A stretch of 64,000 bases of DNA from Gammaproteobacteria bacterium (GTDB taxonomy: Bacteria > Pseudomonadota > Gammaproteobacteria > Eutrophobiales > Eutrophobiaceae): NCBI GenBank assembly GCA_030829985.1, contig JAURNW010000013.1:100066-164065 (forward strand). The letters are read 5' to 3'. Every line of letters starts with the position of its first letter. Position 1 is the first letter of the stretch. Shown in pieces: positions 9,591 through 17,047 of the stretch. The translations under genes and the position numbers were made by a program. The notes below the pieces were generated by a model. That model was not told where the DNA came from. It did not search any database and saw only the letters and a program-made list of their open reading frames with translations.

Positions 9591-9980
9591 TTAATCGTTT
9601 TTTATACTATCGCACTTATTCTCGCGAAGATTCTCCCGGTAGCCTTCATTGCAGTACCAGCTATGACCATCAGAAGCCAGATTAGCATTCGTTGGAATAA
9701 TGATCTTATCGCAACGTTCTTTTTTGTTGTTTCTTACAAAACCCTTGTCACAAACCCAACTATGACCATCATAGGCAAGATAGCCATTCTCAGGAACATT
9801 TACTTTGTCACAACTCTTGCGACGAATATTCTTCCAATAACCTTCTTTGCAATCCCACCGATGACCACCCGGAAGTGAAACCCCATTTTCAGGGACATCC
9901 ACATCAGCATATACAACACTCATACCTGTAAACATCAAGTTACAAATAACTGCTATTAAGAAAGAAGTTTTATAATTCAT
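9591..9980 (-). CDS. Secreted protein with three tandem GHxWxC repeats
   Basis: A 129-residue protein with a signal peptide (about 1-25, ending VVYA). The mature part is three tandem units of about 34 residues, each of the form P-x-N-(G/A)-x-L-x-x-x-G-H-x-W-x-C-x-x-G-(Y/F) followed by a second Cys: GGHRWDCKEGYW, DGHSWVCDKGFV and DGHSWYCNEGYR. Each unit has two Cys, so one disulfide per repeat in the periplasm or outside is likely. Similar short Cys-repeat proteins occur in other proteobacteria, but no function is established. It is convergent with the NADH dehydrogenase gene, 22 bp apart. Confidence 0.75.
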   Translation of the reverse strand: MNYKTSFLIAVICNLMFTGMSVVYADVDVPENGVSLPGGHRWDCKEGYWKNIRRKSCDKVNVPENGYLAYDGHSWVCDKGFVRNNKKERCDKIIIPTNANLASDGHSWYCNEGYRENLRENKCDSIKND

Positions 9981-10030
9981 TATTTTTTAGCCTATATGCC
10001 GTAATGATATATTTTTAATTCCTATAGAAT

Positions 10031-11434
10031 TTACAAATCATACTTTTTAATTCGATAACGTAATGCCATACGAGTAATCCCCAGTTCTCTTGCTGCTTTT
10101 GACACATTACGATTAGTTCTTTCTAATGCTTGCTTTATTAGATGCAATTCAGCTTCACCGAGAGTCAGATCCTCATTTATTTCGTGTTCATGGCATTCGG
10201 ATATATATTTTTTATCAAGCCCAAGAATGTCATCGTCAACTGTCCCTCCGCCGTTTAACAAAACCGCACGTTCGATCAAGTGTTTCATTTCACGAATATT
10301 ACCTGGCCAGTGGTAATCCATTAAGGCTTCGGACGCTTCATCAGTAAAGCAATTAAACTTTAAACCATAACGCCTGGATGTTTGTTCAGCAAAATGATTA
10401 GCTAGCAATAAAATATCATCACCACGCTCTTGTAAAGCAGGCATAGCTAAAGAAATCACATTCAAGCGATAATAAAGATCTGATCTAAATTCACCCTGCT
10501 CTGCTAATGATTCAATGTCACGGTTGGTTGCTGCAATTATCCAGGCAGCAACCGGGCGTTCCTGTGTTGTTCCTACACGTCGTAATGTTCTTCTTTCCAA
10601 CACAGCTAATAATTTGGATTGTAAATCGAGAGGTAATTCACCAATTTCATCAAGAAATAACACGCCATCTTCTGCGGCTTCTATTAGACCGGTACGTGCA
10701 ACATGTGCATTAGTAAAAGCACCTTTTTCATGCCCGAACAATTCAGATTCAATCAGTTCTTTTGGTAAAGATGCACAATCAACATGAACAAAAGGTTTTT
10801 GATAACGACTACTTCTTGCATGTAATAAACGTGCAATGACGTCTTTACCTGTGCCTGTTTCTCCCAGTATAAGAACCGTAGGTGGAATGACTGAACCGGA
10901 TTGCGCAAGTTTTGATATACGCTCTACTTGTCCCCGGACATCTTTTACCTTTTTACATTCACCTAGAAAGGCAACAGTCTCGGTTGCATGTTGTTCGCGT
11001 TTTGCTGAGTAAGTCAGTTTTTGAGTTAATTCATTTTTATCAAATACTTTTTCTACATTGAGTAATAATTCATCCAGATCAATGGGTTTTTTCAAATAAT
11101 CAGAAGCTCCGAGCTTCATTGCCGAAACAGCATCTTCCAACTCACCGTAAGCAGACATAACAAGGACTGCTATGCTCGGGTTCAATGCTCTTATTTCTGA
11201 TAATAAATCAAGTCCGGACCCATCTGGCAAGCGCATATCTAACAACACCAAATCAGGCGCATTGTCTTTAAAGGCTGCTCTCGCAGTTTCCAGATCTGCC
11301 GCCAGATTGATATTATAACCAGCCCGTTCTAAATGTTTTTTTACAGCTTTGGCAAAGACTGCCTCGTCTTCTACCAATAAAATATTTTTCTCCAATACCG
11401 GGACTTCGGCCGATGTAGTTAAAGAATCATTCAC
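10031..11434 (-). CDS. Sigma-54-dependent response regulator (NtrC family)
   Basis: 467 residues in three parts. Receiver: phospho-acceptor D66 in LVLLDMRLPDG and K116. AAA+ domain: Walker A GETGTGKD at 191-198, Walker B GVLFLDEIGEL around 257. C-terminal Fis-type helix-turn-helix: SKAARELGITRMALRYRIKKY. The loop that contacts sigma-54, usually GAFTGA, reads GAFTNA at 238-243; the critical Thr is kept. It should activate sigma-54 promoters when phosphorylated by the adjacent kinase, whose end it overlaps by 8 bp. Its target is unknown; pqqA lies just beyond the kinase gene and is divergent. Confidence 0.95.
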   Translation of the reverse strand: MNDSLTTSAEVPVLEKNILLVEDEAVFAKAVKKHLERAGYNINLAADLETARAAFKDNAPDLVLLDMRLPDGSGLDLLSEIRALNPSIAVLVMSAYGELEDAVSAMKLGASDYLKKPIDLDELLLNVEKVFDKNELTQKLTYSAKREQHATETVAFLGECKKVKDVRGQVERISKLAQSGSVIPPTVLILGETGTGKDVIARLLHARSSRYQKPFVHVDCASLPKELIESELFGHEKGAFTNAHVARTGLIEAAEDGVLFLDEIGELPLDLQSKLLAVLERRTLRRVGTTQERPVAAWIIAATNRDIESLAEQGEFRSDLYYRLNVISLAMPALQERGDDILLLANHFAEQTSRRYGLKFNCFTDEASEALMDYHWPGNIREMKHLIERAVLLNGGGTVDDDILGLDKKYISECHEHEINEDLTLGEAELHLIKQALERTNRNVSKAARELGITRMALRYRIKKYDL

Positions 11435-12905
11435 TCGTACTTACCTCACTTATAAGATGAATGGGTGCTGTAATAATCACTTCCGTACCTTGATCTTCAA
11501 TTACGTTAAACGTTAAGTTCCAACCATGTTTTTGACAGATCTTGAATGCAATAGGAATACCTAAACCCGTTCCAAAACGTTTCGTTGATGGCCCGGGTTC
11601 AAAATTGCTGGGTTTAGGTTCAAACGGCAGCCCAGGACCATTATCCAGTATATGAATCTCAATATAATCTTCTGAAAGAATCAGTGATATTTTTATATTG
11701 CCTGACACCGGCGATGCATCTACTGCATTGGCTAATAGTGTATACAAGGCTTGCTCCATTAAATCAGGATCAACATTTAAGACTTGAGTTATTTCCCAGC
11801 CTGTTTTTGTAACCTCAATTTTTTTCTCAACAATTTTATTTATTAATAACCCTAATGCAGCGTCGACAAGATCTGAGGCCTTAGCTTCAACCAGATTTGG
11901 TTTTAAAGGATGTAGATAAGAAACCAATGAACTGACCCAACGTCCCAACCGATCTATCGTTTCAATAATGGCCTGTTTAGATTCATTTATTTCATTCTGA
12001 TTTTCCGCATGTTCAAGTAATTGTGCTGTAGCACGAATACTGGCTAAAGGATTTCGTATATTATGCGCAACCACCGGCACCAATGCACCTAATGCAGCTT
12101 GTCGTTCGTTTTCTATCAATGCTTCTCTATTTTCTGCTAATTCAACGGCCATTTTATTAATGGCCATTGCCAAATCGGAAACCTCTTCTACACCCTCTAC
12201 GCCAATATGATATTCGAGATTGCCGTGACTAATCTCACCAGCACCGCGCATGACATTAGCAATCGGCTTAATAAAGCCCTTACGCATCACTTGTCTGGTG
12301 TAATTAACAATAATAAACGCAATAAATAACGGTATCGGAATAATGAACGGTGCGAATTTTGTCCACATGGCCAAAGTCTCATCCAGCTTTTTATGCTGAT
12401 TAGTTAATACTTCTTTAAAGGCGCTATATCGACTTTCAAATTTACCCACCATCTGTTGAGCAAAAGCAGGGTTGAGGATTTGAATTCTTGCAAATTGATC
12501 CGCGACATAGGGATTATCAAAGATATTGTTCATGTCGCGTTGAATCTCACGATACGATAAATTTAATTCTTGAATCGCTGTGTCTGCTTCTCTGGATCGC
12601 GAACGACGACGTAGTTCATTGAAACGTTCAGAAATACTGCGCGAATACTCAGGATAAGCCTCAAATGCGCGCGCATCTTCCAGCACTCGAGCTCGGATCA
12701 TTTCCTGGATTTGTGCGTATAGCTCACCTCTTATCTGTTCGGTCAGATAGAACATGGCATTGATACGTACCGATTCTGCCGAATTCTGTTGCCAAAAATA
12801 AGCCGATAACCCACCAAGGAGCCCTGTAACCGCAACAAGAAATAATATTGCGACCTCATGCAGAAATAATAGATTTTTTAGTGACTTAGGCCTTCTGAAT
12901 GTCAT
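11427..12905 (-). CDS. Membrane sensor histidine kinase (NtrB-like partner)
   Basis: A 492-residue kinase with two membrane helices (about 14-36 and 186-202) enclosing a helical periplasmic sensor domain. It then has a HAMP linker (about 203-255), a HisKA domain with phospho-accepting H281 in VVAHNIRNPLAS, and an ATPase domain with N-box ALYTLLANAVDAS, DNGPGLPF and GTGLGIPIAF. The next gene downstream is the sigma-54 response regulator, overlapping by 8 bp, so the two form a two-component system. The sensed signal is not evident. The upstream 238 bp separates it from the divergent pqqA gene. Confidence 0.95.
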   Translation of the reverse strand: MTFRRPKSLKNLLFLHEVAILFLVAVTGLLGGLSAYFWQQNSAESVRINAMFYLTEQIRGELYAQIQEMIRARVLEDARAFEAYPEYSRSISERFNELRRRSRSREADTAIQELNLSYREIQRDMNNIFDNPYVADQFARIQILNPAFAQQMVGKFESRYSAFKEVLTNQHKKLDETLAMWTKFAPFIIPIPLFIAFIIVNYTRQVMRKGFIKPIANVMRGAGEISHGNLEYHIGVEGVEEVSDLAMAINKMAVELAENREALIENERQAALGALVPVVAHNIRNPLASIRATAQLLEHAENQNEINESKQAIIETIDRLGRWVSSLVSYLHPLKPNLVEAKASDLVDAALGLLINKIVEKKIEVTKTGWEITQVLNVDPDLMEQALYTLLANAVDASPVSGNIKISLILSEDYIEIHILDNGPGLPFEPKPSNFEPGPSTKRFGTGLGIPIAFKICQKHGWNLTFNVIEDQGTEVIITAPIHLISEVSTSE

Positions 12906-13047
12906 GTTCGGAGTATAACTTATTATGGTTATAATGAACCAAATTATTGGATGTAATTAACCAAACTTAAACAAAATATCACCTAAAAGACAATAAAGAA
13001 TATTATATATAACTGTTTTTATTGATTATTTTAAATAGTCAATAATC

Positions 13048-13062
13048 TGGCATGATTAATGG
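13048..13062 (+). promoter_or_regulatory. Weak -24/-12-like sequence upstream of pqqA
   Basis: TGGCATGATTAATGG keeps the GG of the sigma-54 -24 box and the 10-bp spacing to a G at the -12 box, but the -12 box reads ATGG rather than TTGC. It would start transcription about 70 bases before pqqA. The only support beyond the sequence is the neighbouring sigma-54 activator, so this is speculative. Confidence 0.2.
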
Positions 13063-13091
13063 ATTAAATTAGTTGCACACTAAATTTGTGT

Positions 13092-13115
13092 CCCAAATCA
13101 AATTTGGGTTTTATT
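13092..13115 (+). promoter_or_regulatory. Hairpin with T-run in the pqqA leader (possible attenuator or terminator)
   Basis: CCCAAAT (13092-13098) and ATTTGGG (13102-13108) form a 7-bp perfect stem with a CAA loop, followed directly by TTTTATTA. It lies 35 bases before the pqqA start. It could attenuate pqqA or terminate upstream transcription; the sequence does not separate these. Confidence 0.4.
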
Positions 13116-13143
13116 AACTAATAACATATAAGGAGAGTTAAAC

Positions 13144-13218
13144 ATGAAATGGGAAACTCCAGAATATAGTGACATTCGTTTTGGCTTCGAAGTCACCATG
13201 TACATCAACAACAAGTAA
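13144..13218 (+). CDS. pqqA: PQQ (pyrroloquinoline quinone) precursor peptide PqqA
   Basis: A 24-codon gene. The peptide begins MKWETPEYSDIRFGF and continues EVTMYINNK. The core E-V-T-M-Y carries the Glu16 and Tyr20 that are cross-linked to make the PQQ cofactor, and the W-x-x-P-x-Y-x-D-x-R-x-G-F-E pattern is the family signature. A strong ribosome-binding site AGGAGAG (13131-13137) precedes the ATG by six bases, and a good terminator follows 22 bases after the stop, so it is a single-gene transcript. PqqA is normally next to pqqBCDE; none of those genes is in this window. Too short for standard ORF calling, but the match to the family is specific. Confidence 0.93.
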   Translation: MKWETPEYSDIRFGFEVTMYINNK

Positions 13219-13240
13219 TTGTTGAACAAGCTGAAGTATA

Positions 13241-13265
13241 AAAGGGTCGCAAGACCCTTTTTTTA
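13241..13265 (+). terminator. Rho-independent terminator of pqqA
   Basis: AAAGGGTC (13241-13248) pairs perfectly with GACCCTTT (13253-13260) across a GCAA tetraloop, and the transcript ends in a run of seven T. It closes the pqqA transcript. Confidence 0.93.
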
Positions 13266-13343
13266 TGCCCGCATATTAATAACACATGCCTAAGGCGTAG
13301 ATACGAATACTTGAAAATGCAAATCCCCTTCAACTAAACTTTG

Positions 13344-13874
13344 TTATTTAAACCACATCCTTTTAAAGATCTCAGTTTCCTTCCTGTGTAGATGGTAAAA
13401 CACGCCGGCAATATGAAGAAGGATAAGGACACTCAGACAGATAGCACTGATCTCGTGGATTTCGGTGAATAACTCATTTAAATCCGGGTTTTTCCAACCC
13501 CAATGGGGCAAAGGCACTCCCCAAAACCTGGTTTTGTAACCACTAAATGAAGAAGATATATAGCCTGTAACTGGCTGAATAAACATCATGAGGTACAATA
13601 AATGGTGTGTTGCTTTAGCCAGTTTCTGATGTGTAGCAGAGACAATAGAAGGTAAAGCCGGTGGTTTTCTAATTAGCCTCCAACTAAGTCTGAAAAATGC
13701 CAATAAAGCCAAAGTCAGGCCTAATGATTTGTGTAGTGCAAAAAACCAGCTTCGTTCATCACTGCCCTTTGGCAAATCGACCATATAGATACCAAGACCA
13801 ATCATTGCAATGATTAGGAGAGCCATAATCCAGTGAATAATTATAGCGGTAGTACTGTAGCGCTCAATTTCCAT
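13344..13874 (-). CDS. cybB: Cytochrome b561
   Basis: A 176-residue four-helix membrane protein of the bacterial b561 family, close to the usual length. The four histidines expected to hold two b-type hemes are in place: H14, H47, H139 and H153. The motifs ALHKSLG and QPVTGY are typical. It moves electrons across or within the inner membrane, with quinone as likely partner. A single gene, divergent from the L,D-transpeptidase. The downstream gap to the pqqA terminator is 78 bp. Confidence 0.93.
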   Translation of the reverse strand: MEIERYSTTAIIIHWIMALLIIAMIGLGIYMVDLPKGSDERSWFFALHKSLGLTLALLAFFRLSWRLIRKPPALPSIVSATHQKLAKATHHLLYLMMFIQPVTGYISSSFSGYKTRFWGVPLPHWGWKNPDLNELFTEIHEISAICLSVLILLHIAGVFYHLHRKETEIFKRMWFK

Positions 13875-14017
13875 GATAAATCTTATACCTCAAGGTTGAT
13901 TTGCTTAAACTAGTGTTGGATTGAACTATCTGGCATTTGGCCATCAATATCAGGATAATACTATCTCAAAATAACTTTTGGCAGTGAAATGCCAATCTGA
14001 TTTTAGATTAAATCATA

Positions 14018-14578
14018 ATGCAACAATATTTCACCATCATTTCTATTATATTACTTCTACTCACGAGCACATCGTGGGTACAGGCCAATGAATATCAATT
14101 AATGATATCGAAGCAGAATAATGAACTCACCGTTGAAAAGTCCGGCCAAGTAATTAAAAAATATCACATTGCCAGCGGAAAAGGTGGAAAAGGGACAAAA
14201 CGATTACGTGGCGACAGCAAAACACCGCTCGGGGTATACAAGGTAACCAGTTTCAAGGAAAGCAGTCGATTTCATTATTTTATTCAACTGAATTACCCAA
14301 ATCTGATTGATGCCTGGTACGGTTACAAAAATGAGATTATAGATGCCGAAAATTTTAAACGTATAGCGACTGCGTACAAAAAGCGTGAATCACCACCTCA
14401 AGACACAAATTTAGGGGGCTTCATAGGTATACATGGGCTTGGTGTCACAAATGATAAAAAACTAACAATCCATCAGGCTTTGAATTGGACCAATGGTTGT
14501 ATTGCATTAACCAATGAGGAAATAAATGACCTTAGAAAATTCGTAGCTATCGGTACCCCGGTCATCATAAAAGAATAA
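14018..14578 (+). CDS. L,D-transpeptidase (YkuD domain)
   Basis: A 186-residue exported protein with a signal peptide (about 1-23, ending VQA). The YkuD catalytic region has H139 in IGIHGLG and the nucleophile C161 in WTNGCIALTNEE; the more common form is SHGC, here TNGC. Family members cross-link peptidoglycan or attach lipoproteins to it; single-domain proteins of this size may also be amidases or regulators. It begins a plus-strand run, but the next gene is 70 bp away, so co-transcription is uncertain. Confidence 0.9.
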   Translation: MQQYFTIISIILLLLTSTSWVQANEYQLMISKQNNELTVEKSGQVIKKYHIASGKGGKGTKRLRGDSKTPLGVYKVTSFKESSRFHYFIQLNYPNLIDAWYGYKNEIIDAENFKRIATAYKKRESPPQDTNLGGFIGIHGLGVTNDKKLTIHQALNWTNGCIALTNEEINDLRKFVAIGTPVIIKE

Positions 14579-14648
14579 AGAATTATGTTTCTCATTAATC
14601 GTAAAGACTTATTCACTCATTGCTTCAAAAGATGTAACGGGCTTTCTG

Positions 14649-15131
14649 ATGATTTTGAATAAAAATCAATTTTGGTTTATCTCACTCTGTTCCATATTAT
14701 TTATTATGGGATGTACGAATGAGGTAGAGCAAATTTATCAAATACAAACAAAAAAATCTTTCCAAAATGTAGTGCAAGATTCAGAATTTGCGATTACAGA
14801 AAATAACTTTCGCATTATAAATCGCTTGCACATTGGGAATGCCATACAGGAACGAGGGAATACTGATTTTCCACGAAATGAGATTCTGTTATTTTGCAAC
14901 CTTACTTTAGCCGAAGAAATGTTGAGGGTAGCACCTGCATATATAAATTACTGTCCTTACAAGATAACCATAACTGATTCAAATGACTTTGTGACGGTAG
15001 GCACACGCCTTATACCGTCCAAAACTAGTAATCCGAAAATGGATGAAATATCGAAAAATATCAATAAAATATTACACTCGATGATAGAATATGCTGCGTC
15101 AGAAGACCCGTTTATTCTTGAACAAAACTAA
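14649..15131 (+). CDS. DUF302-like lipoprotein
   Basis: 160 residues with a lipoprotein signal peptide ending FIMGC (Cys at about 22). The rest has the DUF302 pattern: N-F-x-I-I-N-R-L, a central FCNLTLAEEMLRVAPAY, and CPYKITI, followed by the segment VGTRLIP. DUF302 proteins are small alpha/beta proteins of unclear function found in periplasm or cytoplasm. Separated by 18 bp from the channel-protein gene downstream, so it may be transcribed with the 15150-18535 locus. Confidence 0.7.
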   Translation: MILNKNQFWFISLCSILFIMGCTNEVEQIYQIQTKKSFQNVVQDSEFAITENNFRIINRLHIGNAIQERGNTDFPRNEILLFCNLTLAEEMLRVAPAYINYCPYKITITDSNDFVTVGTRLIPSKTSNPKMDEISKNINKILHSMIEYAASEDPFILEQN

Positions 15132-15149
15132 TAATGGTATTAGCTAATA

Positions 15150-15893
15150 ATGAAAGAACAACCTGAACATAGTCTACTTCTCCGCTGGCTGATTTTAACC
15201 GGACTTATTGCATTTGCACTGATTATTGCATGGAATAAAGATATTATTTCTCTGCTATTCAGTGTAGACCAAAGCAAGATTTGCTGGGTTATCGCATTGG
15301 CTTATCTTCTCGTCACCCTGCACTGTAGTGGTAGAATTTACACGCTTTCATTACAAACAAATCTATCCAGAAAAGTTGACGATATAATTAAAAAGGAAGG
15401 AAAGCTGGATTTAACTATTGATGATGAAGACGTTTATGTTAATTCCAATATCAAGCTGCCGGATTGCTTCATGACCGAATATATTAGAGATCTCCATTAT
15501 CGTTACAAAAACAAAAATAATACTGAAGAGCCGGGCTCATCATCGGATTTAATTGATGTCTATGAATCCCGCTTAAAAGGTCCACAGGAAATCGGTTGGC
15601 TGGTTTCAGACATGATGTTAAAACTAGGTCTACTCGGCACTATTATAGGCTTTATATTTATGCTCGGTTCAGTCGCCAATATTGCAGATTTTGATGTCAG
15701 TGGTATGCAGCAAATTTTAAAACACATGAGTAATGGTATGGGCACCGCACTTTATACGACACTTGCCGGGTTAACCTGCAGCATATTATCCGCTATTCAA
15801 TATCATATGCTTGACAGGCATGCTGATGAACTTATCGAATTAACACGTCATTTGACACAAGTTCATGTCATTCCAAAACTTAACGGAAATTAA
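15150..15893 (+). CDS. ExbB/TolQ/MotA-like proton-channel family membrane protein
   Basis: 247 residues. Two N-terminal helices (about 11-28 and 42-62), a cytoplasmic segment, then helices at about 155-178 (KLGLLGTIIGFIFMLGSV) and 193-217 (NGMGTALYTTLAGLTCSIL). The G-L-x-G-T-I-x-G and G-x-x-x-A-L-x-T-T-x-x-G motifs are the hallmark of the ExbB/TolQ/MotA family, whose members form pentameric stators around a dimer of an ExbD/TolR/MotB partner and use the proton gradient. The very next gene (8 bp downstream) encodes such a partner. It is not an ordinary TolQ, ExbB or MotA: no tonB, tolA or flagellar genes are nearby. Confidence 0.85.
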   Translation: MKEQPEHSLLLRWLILTGLIAFALIIAWNKDIISLLFSVDQSKICWVIALAYLLVTLHCSGRIYTLSLQTNLSRKVDDIIKKEGKLDLTIDDEDVYVNSNIKLPDCFMTEYIRDLHYRYKNKNNTEEPGSSSDLIDVYESRLKGPQEIGWLVSDMMLKLGLLGTIIGFIFMLGSVANIADFDVSGMQQILKHMSNGMGTALYTTLAGLTCSILSAIQYHMLDRHADELIELTRHLTQVHVIPKLNGN

Positions 15894-15901
15894 TCGTACT
15901 G

Positions 15902-16495
15902 ATGAGTGTTAAAGATCGTCTACGCTCTGATCCATTCACAGATTTATTGTTTAATGCGCTTCTGGGCTTCACATTTTTATTTCTAGTCGCCATTATGTTT
16001 ATGAATCCGGAAGCAAAATCAGGCATTATTGATCCAAAAGCAGAATACATACTCACTATAACCTGGGCAGATAATAGCCCAGATGATGTTGATACTTGGG
16101 TAGAAGATCCAGAAGGCCAAATACTCTGGTTTCGAACCCCCGAAGCTGGCTTACTGCATCTGGATCGTGATGATCGTGGCTTAGTCAATGACACGATTAC
16201 TATAGCTGGAGAGGAAGTACAGAACCCGCTAAATCAGGAAGTTGTGACACTTCGTGGTGTCGTAAAAGGTGAATATATTGTCAATTTACATTACTACGCC
16301 TCTGAAACAGGCACACCAGTTGACGTAAATGTGAGATTAGTCAAAGTAAATCCCAAATTGGAAGTTGTATACTATGGCACGGTTAATCTCGAAAAAAGAG
16401 GCGATGAAAAAACAGCATTGCGCTTTAAGATTGGTGGCGATGGAAATGTATACGGCATAAATTTTCTGCCAAAAAATCTTGTTGAACTTGGCTAA
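15902..16495 (+). CDS. ExbD/TolR-like protein with DUF2135-like periplasmic domain
   Basis: 197 residues. The N-terminus has D-P-F-T-D at 10-14 immediately before a single membrane helix (about 15-34), matching the ExbD pattern P-F-I-D where the Asp carries protons. Instead of the usual short ExbD/TolR domain, the periplasmic part holds a segment DVDTWVEDPEG (about 61-71) and LHLDRDDRG that resembles the YfaP/DUF2135 beta-sandwich (D-x-D-x-x-V-x-D-P-x-G), a possible calcium site. Together with the preceding gene it should form a proton-driven stator whose output domain is unusual. Confidence 0.75.
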   Translation: MSVKDRLRSDPFTDLLFNALLGFTFLFLVAIMFMNPEAKSGIIDPKAEYILTITWADNSPDDVDTWVEDPEGQILWFRTPEAGLLHLDRDDRGLVNDTITIAGEEVQNPLNQEVVTLRGVVKGEYIVNLHYYASETGTPVDVNVRLVKVNPKLEVVYYGTVNLEKRGDEKTALRFKIGGDGNVYGINFLPKNLVELG

Positions 16496-16521
16496 ATAAT
16501 AAAAATACTGGAGAAATAACT

Positions 16522-17034
16522 GTGATATTGGGTATAACCGGGATAATTTCAGCTTATATATTAATAGGCTTACTTTTACTTAGTATAAACCTTTATTCTA
16601 AATGGTCCTGGAAAGTAAAAGCGGCGACTATCATTATTACGTCAGCATTTTATGTTGTGACTTACTATTCTTTTCCACCATTACTCGGTTGGCCAACAAC
16701 TGAAAATCTACCATCACAATTTCGTTTGATTTCGGCTCATGTAGAACAGCCTAATAAAGAAACCGGAAAAGAAGGCTCAATCTATTTGTGGTTGTCCGAG
16801 ATTGAAAATATGTCGAGTACATCTGAACCAAGAGCTTATGAGTTAGAATACTCGAATGAACTACATGAAAAAATAATAAATGTTAAAGCAAAGTTAGATA
16901 AAGATATTGCTCAACTTGGTGAGTTTAAAGATCCGGATGAAACAATGCTACAAACTAATGAGCAAAGAAGAGGTGTCAAATCAGTTCATATTGAATTTTA
17001 CGACTTACCAGACCCTCTTTTTCCTGATAAGTAG
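16522..17034 (+). CDS. Hypothetical two-helix membrane protein
   Basis: 170 residues, GTG start at 16522 with GGAGAA just upstream (16510-16515). Two N-terminal hydrophobic helices (about 5-25 and 33-50) are followed by a soluble, charged domain (about 60-170) with no motif that I recognise; the segment FRLISAHVEQPNK precedes a region IYLWLSEIE. It sits between the ExbD-like gene and the VWA-FHA gene with 26- and 13-bp gaps, so it is probably part of the same complex. The conserved position is the only hint of its function. Confidence 0.65.
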   Translation: MILGITGIISAYILIGLLLLSINLYSKWSWKVKAATIIITSAFYVVTYYSFPPLLGWPTTENLPSQFRLISAHVEQPNKETGKEGSIYLWLSEIENMSSTSEPRAYELEYSNELHEKIINVKAKLDKDIAQLGEFKDPDETMLQTNEQRRGVKSVHIEFYDLPDPLFPDK

Positions 17035-17047
17035 AGGTTACATATAA

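Noticed and set aside
13978..13995. TTGGCA-N6-TGCCAA inverted repeat between cybB and the L,D-transpeptidase gene
   Set aside because: Only 6 bp per arm in AT-rich DNA, no second site, and no neighbouring regulator; too weak for an operator call.
15150..16495. Possible Zorya-type anti-phage system
   Set aside because: Zorya needs a long-tailed ZorA, an OmpA-like ZorB and helicase or nuclease genes; the second protein has a DUF2135-like domain instead and no effector genes follow.
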